A stretch of DNA of 13,033 nucleotides, taken from the NCBI GenBank assembly GCA_028701945.1, contig JAQVPT010000066.1, positions 1 through 13,033 on the forward strand. Direction: 5' to 3'. This DNA comes from Bacteroidales bacterium (GTDB lineage Bacteria > Bacteroidota > Bacteroidia > Bacteroidales > ML635J-15). Every line of letters starts with the position of its first letter. The first letter of the stretch is position 1. Made by a program: the position numbers and the translations under genes. Below are positions 7,713-13,033 of the stretch, in pieces. The notes under the pieces are model-generated. The model had not been told where the DNA came from. It did no database searches and saw only the letters and a program-made list of their open reading frames with translations.

Positions 7713-7728
7713 TATCAACAGATAATCC

Positions 7729-8295
7729 CTACTCCAACACCGTATTCTTCATATCAAATGCTAATCCAATATAAGCTTTATTATTAAATTCGAATTCGTC
7801 TATTATTTCCCAATTCAATTTTTTAGTATGAGCTCTTGCAGAAATTACATTCACTTTATTTATAAAAGTGACAGAGATAGGATATTTTTTGAAAAACTCA
7901 ATTCTCATTTCCTCAAAAATTAAATTTAATAAACCAGTGCCTCTATATTTTTCATCAATACAAACTGGTCCATATTGAAAGCTATTCTCTGTTGTAATTT
8001 CATTTCCATTAAAAGACAAGTTTGGAAAACGAGATACCATAAATTTAAAAATTTCCCACTGTTCAAAATATTTCCAACTTCCAGCAAAAGCATATGCAAT
8101 AATTTCGTTATTCTCATTTTCGGCTACAAATATTCCATTGTGTTTAATGATTTCTTCAATCTGATTAACAGTAAATGGAGTAGTTACAAAACCTTTTTTT
8201 CGCTCTATTTCATTTAACTTGCTGTATAAATATTTATCTTGAAGAGATAAAACACCATCAATATCATTATTGTTTCCTATTCTTGTTTTTATCAT
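7729..8295 (-). CDS. GNAT-family acetyltransferase
   Basis: This 188-residue protein has the GNAT layout: an N-terminal strand MIKTRIGNNNDIDGVLSLQ, a central strand GIFVAENENNEIIAYAFAG (54-72), then FQYGPVCIDEKYRGTGLLNLIFEEM (106-130), in which YRGTGLL (117-123) is the acetyl-CoA pyrophosphate-binding loop. The C-terminal part (SVTFINKVNVISARAHTKKLNWEIID, 141-166) corresponds to the usual substrate and CoA strands. The substrate is unknown. It is somewhat longer than RimI-type proteins and not obviously close to the other GNAT at 5687. It lies 121 bp upstream of the ATP-grasp gene in the same direction, so co-transcription is possible but the repeat-bearing gap makes independent promoters equally plausible. 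The ATG at 8295 is the first in frame and gives a normal N-terminal strand. Confidence 0.75.
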   Translation of the reverse strand: MIKTRIGNNNDIDGVLSLQDKYLYSKLNEIERKKGFVTTPFTVNQIEEIIKHNGIFVAENENNEIIAYAFAGSWKYFEQWEIFKFMVSRFPNLSFNGNEITTENSFQYGPVCIDEKYRGTGLLNLIFEEMRIEFFKKYPISVTFINKVNVISARAHTKKLNWEIIDEFEFNNKAYIGLAFDMKNTVLE

Positions 8296-8420
8296 TATTA
8301 AGTTCTTTAAAAAAATATCACCAACTTAAATCCATCTCAAAATGCCTAATCCTAAAAATGGGCAGATGTTAAACACCAAATTACGTTTTGTTTTAAAATA
8401 CATATTTAGAGTTTATATTG

Positions 8421-8428
8421 CAAAGATA
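8421..8428 (-). promoter_or_regulatory. Candidate -7 box for the 7729-8295 GNAT gene
   Basis: On the minus strand this reads TATCTTTG, followed by CA, a textbook Bacteroidetes -7 element. It would give a leader of roughly 120 nt before the ATG at 8295. No TTTG is seen at the -33 distance. Confidence 0.4.
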
Positions 8429-8605
8429 AATCTAATCTTTTAAAGCTGTAACTATTAACTGTATTTTTTGCATACACTATTGCATATTCTCATTTAATCC
8501 TATTATTCCACTCTAAGCCATATTCAAAATTCAAATAATTCAATTAGTTTTATAGGTTTATTGACACAAAATCTGAAAATATTTGGTTAATATTGCGGCT
8601 CAAAA

Positions 8606-8660
8606 AAAACCTGAATGATTCATACGGGTTTTGAAATCAGAATAAATAATCTTTTCTGAT
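8606..8660. other. Two adjacent hairpins in the leader of the T9SS protein gene
   Basis: The first pairs AAAACCTG (8606-8613) with CGGGTTTT (8625-8632), one G-T pair included, and continues inward after one mismatch (ATG with CAT). On the minus strand it is followed by a T-run, like an intrinsic terminator; on the plus strand it is preceded by an A-run. The second is a perfect 7-bp pair, ATCAGAA (8636-8642) and TTCTGAT (8654-8660). A leader regulatory role or a minus-strand terminator are both possible. Confidence 0.4.
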
Positions 8661-8705
8661 AAGATAATATTAAAAAAACTGGACACAATTAATAAAAAAT
8701 ATTTT

Positions 8706-10577
8706 ATGAAAAAATTTACTCGAAACACATTTATGGGAATACTATTCTTAATGACAACACTTGTTGCTTTTTCACAAGATAAAACACAAATACTGCTTAA
8801 TGATAAGAACAACACAAAAACAGAGTATCAGTGTCACAAACTGAGTTCTAAGAGTTTAATATTCGCTGAAGATTTTTCTGGTGAAGAAGGACTTCCTGTT
8901 GGTTGGACAATTGTTGGAAGCGGCCAAAACGCTTGGAATATAGCTGCCAGCAACTCTGCTGGAGGCATAATTCCTGAAGTAGCATTAACAGGTTACCCCA
9001 GTTTCACAGGAAATTCAAAACTAGTTACCCCAAAAATTTCAACATCAACGTATGATAAAGTAATACTGCAATTCAATCATTTTTTACATAACACTGGCGG
9101 AGTCTACTCAATATCGGTTGAAACAACTACTAATGGTGTTACATGGAATGAGGTATGGTCAGCTAATTTAACAGGAAGCGTCAATCCTGAAACAGTTTTT
9201 ATTCCCATAAACAATGTAGATGTAGGCTCTGATAATTTTCAAGTTGCATTTACATTTAACGGGAATTCATCTCAACTCATCTCTTGGAATATTGACAATA
9301 TTATGATAAACGAAGATTTTATAAATGATGCTGAGGCTACGAATATTTTTGTTCCAACTATTGCAGGTGACAACTTCAACATTGCACCTATGGGCGTTGT
9401 TACCAATAAAGGATCGGAAGCAGCCTCATTTGATGCAATTGTTGAAATCCTCGACGAAGCATCAGATGTAATTTACACTAAAACTATTACTATTACAAAT
9501 TTACCTTCATTTGAAAGTAAATTTCTGAACTTTCCTAGTTGGAATTCAACAGTAGGAAATTATACTGTAAATCTAACAACTAACTTATTAGATGATGAAA
9601 ACCCTGATAATAACTCAGTTTCTTCATATATGGAAATACTTGGAGATGTAATTTTTAAAAAACCTTTATATCAAGAATTTACAAGCTCGACTTGTGGTCC
9701 ATGTGGCTTTCAGAACCCAGCCCTTGATGCTGTTATAGCAGCAAATCCTATAACCCACAGCCTCATAAAATATCAAGTTAATTTCCCAGATGGCGGCGAT
9801 CCCTACTCTATTCCAGAATGCGGTTTAAGAGCTAGTTATTATGGAATAGATAACGCTCCAAAACTATTTATAAATTCAACTTTAAAACCTGTAGGCTTTA
9901 TGTCACAAACCATTTATAATTCTTTTTTAGGATTACCTGCAGAAATGAGTATTGACATTTCAACTGCTATTATTGATCCCTCCAATATGATCGTTACCAT
10001 CGAAGCCAATATTAATGTTATAGAAAATTTTGCTGCTGGTCTTAAAGCACACATAGCTATAGTCGAAAAAACTACGCATAACAATACATCAAGTAATGGC
10101 GAAACTGAATTTAACAATGTATTAATGAAAATGTTGCCTAATGCAGATGGAACAACATTAGAGGCTCTAAGCATTGGAATTCCGGTTTCAATTACTCAAA
10201 GCTACAACATGAGCACAACCCATATGGAAGAATTTGCTGACTTAGCAGTAATTGTTTTTGTGCAAGATGACAGCAATAAAGATATTTTACAAAGTGAGAT
10301 GATAGATATTACTGTTCCAACAAAAAATGAGGCCAATATGCTTGTAGAAAACACTGTTAAAATCTTTCCAAACCCTGCAAGTGGCAATATAAACATTACT
10401 TCAGATTTAGAAATAGAGCAGTTAATTATCTTCAACCTAATGGGGCAAATTGTTTATGAATCCACATTTTATGTAAACTCAATGAATGTTGATATTTCTA
10501 GTTTGGAGTCTGGATTATATTTATTTAAAATAATAAATGCAGAAGGCAGTATTGTAAAACAAATAATAGTGAAATAA
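8706..10577 (+). CDS. T9SS-sorted surface protein: cleaved-adhesin-like plus Omp28-like CGPC domain
   Basis: This is a 623-residue exported protein. A signal peptide (MKKFTRNTFMGILFLMTTLVAFS) leads into a jelly-roll region at about 50-202 (FAEDFSGEEGLPVGWTIVG to WNIDNIMI) that resembles the cleaved-adhesin/MAM-like domains of Bacteroidetes surface proteins. A CARDB-like beta domain follows at about 205-311 (NDAEATNIFVP, DDENPDNNS). Residues about 318-540 resemble the Omp28-related family: LYQEFTSSTCGPCGFQNPAL has a thioredoxin-type CxxC (Cys330, Cys333), and NAPKLF (383-388) fits the cis-Pro loop of that fold. The last 75 residues (VKIFPNPASGNINI to SGLYLFKIINAEGSIVKQIIVK) are a typical type IX secretion C-terminal sorting domain, so the protein is probably carried across the outer membrane and anchored or released. 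Extracellular thiol chemistry is inferred, not shown. The ATG at 8706 opens the signal peptide. Confidence 0.85.
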   Translation: MKKFTRNTFMGILFLMTTLVAFSQDKTQILLNDKNNTKTEYQCHKLSSKSLIFAEDFSGEEGLPVGWTIVGSGQNAWNIAASNSAGGIIPEVALTGYPSFTGNSKLVTPKISTSTYDKVILQFNHFLHNTGGVYSISVETTTNGVTWNEVWSANLTGSVNPETVFIPINNVDVGSDNFQVAFTFNGNSSQLISWNIDNIMINEDFINDAEATNIFVPTIAGDNFNIAPMGVVTNKGSEAASFDAIVEILDEASDVIYTKTITITNLPSFESKFLNFPSWNSTVGNYTVNLTTNLLDDENPDNNSVSSYMEILGDVIFKKPLYQEFTSSTCGPCGFQNPALDAVIAANPITHSLIKYQVNFPDGGDPYSIPECGLRASYYGIDNAPKLFINSTLKPVGFMSQTIYNSFLGLPAEMSIDISTAIIDPSNMIVTIEANINVIENFAAGLKAHIAIVEKTTHNNTSSNGETEFNNVLMKMLPNADGTTLEALSIGIPVSITQSYNMSTTHMEEFADLAVIVFVQDDSNKDILQSEMIDITVPTKNEANMLVENTVKIFPNPASGNINITSDLEIEQLIIFNLMGQIVYESTFYVNSMNVDISSLESGLYLFKIINAEGSIVKQIIVK

Positions 10578-10616
10578 ACTCATCTAGATTTTATTATCGG
10601 CTAATAAATTTTATGT

Positions 10617-10847
10617 ATTTCGTTTCTTAGTACATGACAAAAAATCACATTTTTCACAAAGCAGCTTATTTAAAAAATCTAAAAAGCCTGGATAGGCTTA
10701 ATGTTTGTAACCCCAGACAAGAATTTATTCGTAGTCTGGGGTTACAAATAAACGATATGCTATTTTTGGCGTATATCTTTGCGATGACCAATTTTCTGGT
10801 CAGCAAAGATTATGACAAAAATTTTGTCATGTACTAAGATTTCGTTT
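10617..10847. mobile_element. MITE-like non-autonomous element with 17-bp TIRs and 9-bp target duplication
   Basis: Perfect 17-bp terminal inverted repeats, CTTAGTACATGACAAAA (10626-10642) and its exact complement (10822-10838), bound a 213-bp element. Immediately outside each lies the same 9-bp word ATTTCGTTT (10617-10625 and 10839-10847), as expected for a target-site duplication. No transposase is encoded. Inside are nested hairpins: AAGCCT/AGGCTT (10684-10699), a perfect 15-bp GC-rich stem (10704-10748), a bulged stem (10775-10810), and ATGACAAAA (10812-10820) forming a palindrome with the right TIR. A TATCTTTG promoter-like box (10774-10781) points right. A 9-bp duplication suits IS4-like or related DDE transposases, but the parent family cannot be named. 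The repeats being perfect suggests a recent insertion between the two T9SS genes. Confidence 0.85.
10704..10748. repeat. Perfect 15-bp inverted repeat inside the MITE
   Basis: TTTGTAACCCCAGAC (10704-10718) and its exact complement (10734-10748) flank a 15-nt loop, in which GAAT and ATTC can pair again. The stem is far more GC-rich than the surrounding DNA. The GGGGTTACAAA arm recalls REP-like palindromes of some Bacteroidetes, a recollection not checked. It may act as a bidirectional transcription block between the flanking genes. Confidence 0.75.
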
Positions 10848-11070
10848 ATATAATCTACAATTTAAATCAACATTGACATAATAACATTAGTTCTGTATTA
10901 TTATTTATACACAATCACTTTATCTAACAAACTATACTGTTGCTGCGTTTATCGAAAACAGATATTTTCTTAAAAAAACACAAAGATATAATTAATACTT
11001 AATTATATTATTTTCAAAATATTACAGATAATTTTGCTCGCTTAATTTGAAACTTAAAATTCTATTTATA
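10848..11070. other. AT-rich leader region of the second T9SS gene
   Basis: No gene or strong repeat is seen. The region is very AT-rich and ends with the promoter box at 11029-11036 and an A-rich start site. Confidence 0.5.
11029..11036 (+). promoter_or_regulatory. Candidate -7 box for the second T9SS gene
   Basis: TAATTTTG fits TAnnTTTG exactly and would place the transcript start about 28 bases before the ATG at 11071. This supports the ATG over the upstream in-frame TTG at 11047. No -33 TTTG is present at the proper distance. Confidence 0.4.
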
Positions 11071-12240
11071 ATGAAGAAAATTATCTATTTACTACTTTGC
11101 TTTACACCCTTATTTAGCACTGTAAAAGCACAAAACATTGAGGAGTTGTTGGATCGTTTGGCTGTATCAGAAAAGAGCAATTTAGGAGCAGAACCGGCAG
11201 ATTTATTCAGCTCAGAAGAAAAGTTAGTTCTACAAGAATATTTTAACAATAACAATCCTTCAAACCCTACTGAAAATCGCAGTATTAGTCAAGTGTTCGC
11301 TGCTAGCGTATCGTACACTAAAGGTTTTGGACATTTCCCCTTATCCGCACCATTCAACATGAGCATGATTAATTCTAGCTGTTCTACGTTTGGCGCAGGC
11401 GATCAAGATGGATCTGGTAATTATTATGGTTTAACTCAAGAAGGATATAATTGGGATAATCATGTTTTTAAGTTGGTGAAAATAAATCCAGCAACTGGTC
11501 AGGAAACTATAATTGGCCCCTTGATTAATAGGCCAGGACAACATTATCCAACAGGCTTATCTTGGAACAGCACCAACCAAACAATGTATGTTTTAACTAG
11601 CGATCTAGATGTTACTAATCTTTATACTATCGATTTAACCACAGCCACTCTAACATTAATTGGCGAAACGGGTAATTCATCAGGTATATGGTTGGCAATT
11701 GATAATTCAGGTAATGCTTTTGTTGCTGACATTATTACAGACCAATTATATTCTGTTGATTTAAATACAGCAGCAGGAACTTTTATTGGTTCAATAGGCG
11801 TGGATATAACTAATGGTCAAGATGCAGATTTTGATCCAGCTACTGGAATATTATATTCAGTTGGTTATCATGGTGGAGGAAATAATCGTCTATATTCTGT
11901 TAATACCACCACTGGTCAATACACAAGTTTAGGTTCTGTGAATAATAACGGCGTGCAAATTACCTTTTTTTCTATTAAAGAAACTCCCACAGAAGTAACA
12001 GAAAATTCCTTGAATGGCTTTTCTTTTTATCCAAACCCAGCTACGGACATCCTAAATTTAAAATCATCAGAAAACATAAACAATGTTTGCATTTACAATC
12101 TATTGAACCAACAATTAATAAGAAGTCATGTTAAAGGAACAGATTTGCAATTGGATATTTCTTTTCTTAAAGCAGGAACTTATATTATGAATGTTGAGAT
12201 GAACGGCAAAATAGAAACTTACAAACTTATTAACGACTAA
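11071..12240 (+). CDS. T9SS-sorted secreted protein with propeller-like repeats
   Basis: This is a 389-residue exported protein. The ATG at 11071 opens a signal peptide (MKKIIYLLLCFTPLFSTVKA, cleavage before Gln21); an in-frame TTG eight codons upstream would lengthen the N-terminus ahead of the lysines and is less likely. Residues about 80-305 carry repeats of the type Y-s-(I/V)-(D/N)-l-t-T-a/g-t-t-l-G: VKINPATGQETIIG, YTIDLTTATLTLIG, YSVDLNTAAGTFIG and YSVNTTTGQYTSLG, as in beta-propellers. They are spaced roughly 40-50 residues apart, so at least four blades are visible. The C-terminus (FSFYPNPATDILNL, 317-330, to AGTYIMNVEMNGKIETYKLIND) is a type IX secretion sorting domain. The protein is probably surface-exposed or released; no catalytic residues are apparent and the function is unknown. 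It is separated from the other T9SS gene by the MITE. Confidence 0.82.
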   Translation: MKKIIYLLLCFTPLFSTVKAQNIEELLDRLAVSEKSNLGAEPADLFSSEEKLVLQEYFNNNNPSNPTENRSISQVFAASVSYTKGFGHFPLSAPFNMSMINSSCSTFGAGDQDGSGNYYGLTQEGYNWDNHVFKLVKINPATGQETIIGPLINRPGQHYPTGLSWNSTNQTMYVLTSDLDVTNLYTIDLTTATLTLIGETGNSSGIWLAIDNSGNAFVADIITDQLYSVDLNTAAGTFIGSIGVDITNGQDADFDPATGILYSVGYHGGGNNRLYSVNTTTGQYTSLGSVNNNGVQITFFSIKETPTEVTENSLNGFSFYPNPATDILNLKSSENINNVCIYNLLNQQLIRSHVKGTDLQLDISFLKAGTYIMNVEMNGKIETYKLIND

Positions 12241-12352
12241 ACACAAATAATTATTAAATTTTAAAGCCAAGTAAAGTGAAATTGAGCTGTTTTTTTTCGT
12301 GTTTTTGCCTAAGGGTTTGTTAAAAGGTAAAGGATTATTAAAATTTGCCATT

Positions 12353-12773
12353 ATGACATTAATTAAAGAAATCAGCGATGGAGGTATTATAGAATTCGAT
12401 AAAGGATTATTTGACAATTGGAGTGTTTATTTAACTCTTAATAATGAATCACGATATGCATTAAAAGACATTCATACCAATTTAATTATAAAATACCCTA
12501 TTGGATGTTGTAAATGTTTTTTGCATATGCAAGGCAAAAAATTGCGACATAGCAATAGTTACGTCAATATTTTTTAACGAAGCAAATGCGTAAAATAATC
12601 AATTTATATCGGGTGTTTTGTGATTATATTGGTATCAGTATTTTACTGAATTAAAAAGACTTGGAATGTATCAACTCCTTATTGAAAACGATACACCAGA
12701 CTTTGCCGCCAACTTTAGTAAAGATAAAATGTAGAGAGCACTTGATGCAATAATGTAAAAACATGGTTTTTGA
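12353..12773 (+). pseudogene. Broken gene of a conserved small Bacteroidetes protein family
   Basis: The 5' part from the ATG at 12353 reads MTLIKEISDGGIIEFDKGLFDNWSVYLTLNNESRYALKDI, after which the frame gives no family-like sequence and stops at 12575-12577. A 3' part from about 12640 reads YFTELKRLGMYQLLIENDT then PDFAANFSKDKM, a TAG, RALDAIM, a TAA, KHGF and a TGA (12771-12773). I recall a family of conserved hypothetical proteins, about 150-190 residues, with this start and a tail like AANFSKGKKW..LD.IM..GF; I did not look it up. The TAG falls where that tail has Trp, the TAA where it has Lys or Glu. The middle (about 12473-12635) seems replaced or eroded. The function of the family is unknown. 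Two stops plus a lost core make this a clear relic. Confidence 0.65.
12517..12556. repeat. Cluster of short palindromes in the disrupted middle of the pseudogene
   Basis: TTGCATATGCAA (12521-12532) is a perfect 12-bp palindrome nested in an 8-bp inverted repeat, TTTTTTGC (12517-12524) with GCAAAAAA (12534-12541). Directly after it, ATTGC (12541-12545) pairs with GCAAT (12552-12556). These lie where the recognisable protein sequence is interrupted and may belong to an inserted element. Confidence 0.5.
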
Positions 12774-13033
12774 GATATCAGCAATTAGCACAGAACGCAA
12801 GAATTTGATTGTCTGTCAAGACTTAAGAGGAGATTCTGTGATACAGTCTATAGTTAGACGGAGTTTCGTGATTTCGAGAAGTTCGACTAGAGACTGTATT
12901 CTGAAGTCTGTCCTATTATTTAGTTTTCCATTTTCAAAAATAATATTTTTTTCTTAACCAGCTATTAAAAGCTACATTAAATAATTTATGGGTTCTGTCA
13001 AGGGCGGCGAGGCACGAAGCCGTTTATATACCC
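12774..13033. other. Non-coding right end with a long imperfect inverted repeat
   Basis: No gene is supported. The main structure is the inverted repeat at 12819-12909. From 12910 to about 12990 the DNA is AT-rich. The last 30 bp (from about 13001) switch abruptly to GC-rich sequence including GGGCGGCGAGGCACGAAGCC, which probably belongs to a unit continuing beyond the window. Confidence 0.5.
12819..12909. repeat. Imperfect inverted repeat (about 91 bp)
   Basis: The inner arms ATACAGTCT (12841-12849) and AGACTGTAT (12891-12899) are perfectly complementary. The outer arms AGACTTAAGA (12819-12828) and TCTGAAGTCT (12900-12909) match at nine of ten positions. The left side has 12 extra bases between its two arms. 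Short GTCTGTC words sit at both ends (12811-12817 and 12906-12912). A structured RNA or a small mobile-element relic are both possible. Confidence 0.55.

Larger units (their letters stand above)
8296..8705. other. Divergent intergenic region between GNAT and T9SS genes
   Basis: No coding frame is convincing in these 410 bp. The region separates divergent genes and so must hold promoters both ways. It contains the minus-strand -7 box at 8421-8428, a near match TAATATTG at 8588-8595 for the plus-strand gene, and two adjacent hairpins (8606-8632 and 8636-8660) in what would be the leader of the gene at 8706. Confidence 0.6.

Noticed and set aside
8561..8566. TTGACA resembling a sigma-70 -35 box
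   Set aside because: No -10 hexamer is found at 16-18 bp, and Bacteroidetes promoters use a different consensus.
10634..10837. A 67-codon plus-strand frame spanning almost the whole MITE
   Set aside because: It begins and ends inside the terminal inverted repeats, its residues follow from the hairpins, and it resembles no protein I know.
11047..11070. Upstream TTG start for the second T9SS gene
   Set aside because: The ATG at 11071 gives a classical signal peptide and fits the -7 box at 11029-11036.
12763..12957. A 64-codon plus-strand frame over the long inverted repeat
   Set aside because: It overlaps the pseudogene tail and the repeat, has no family-like sequence and no start context.
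1..13033. CRISPR arrays, tRNA or rRNA genes
   Set aside because: No regularly spaced direct repeats, cloverleaf-like segments or rRNA-like stretches were seen on either strand.

Overview
This AT-rich window looks like part of a Bacteroidetes (Bacteroidota) chromosome. The reasons are: a TonB-dependent receptor end followed 6 bp later by a DUF4249-type lipoprotein; two secreted proteins ending in type IX secretion (T9SS) sorting domains; A-rich leaders without Shine-Dalgarno sequences; and several TAnnTTTG boxes of the Bacteroidetes -7 type. All assignments come from reading the sequence and from family knowledge; no database was searched.

Layout. 1-1246 (+): C-terminal end of an outer-membrane TonB-dependent receptor and its DUF4249-type lipoprotein partner. 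1247-1642: intergenic, with a decayed REP-associated (Y1/HUH) transposase fragment on the minus strand whose segments appear in permuted order. 1643-3067 (+): a thiol-redox pair, an exported stand-alone DsbD-alpha-like protein and thioredoxin reductase (trxB), closed by a clear hairpin. 3149-5618 (+): endonuclease III (nth) and arginyl-tRNA synthetase (argS). 5687-8295 (-): a RimK-like ATP-grasp ligase with an RLAN-type N-terminal region, overlapped by a GNAT acetyltransferase gene in a coupled pair, and upstream a second GNAT gene separated by a heptamer repeat. 8706-10577 and 11071-12240 (+): two T9SS cargo proteins, the first with a cleaved-adhesin-like region and a thioredoxin-fold CGPC domain, the second with propeller-like repeats.

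The gap between the two T9SS genes holds the best-defined unusual object: a 213-bp non-autonomous element (MITE-like) with perfect 17-bp terminal inverted repeats, a 9-bp target duplication and several nested hairpins, including a perfect 15-bp GC-rich stem. The last 800 bp hold no intact gene. They contain a broken gene of a conserved small-protein family, a cluster of short palindromes in its disrupted middle, and a roughly 90-bp imperfect inverted repeat.

Functional links: the DsbD-alpha-like protein and TrxB suggest a path for reducing power to exported thiols, and the CGPC surface protein could be part of extracytoplasmic thiol chemistry. The ATP-grasp/GNAT pair suggests synthesis or modification of a small peptide or amide; its substrate cannot be read from the sequence. 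I see no large new system. The MITE with its hairpins, the permuted transposase remnant and the ATP-grasp/GNAT cluster are the items most worth a second look.
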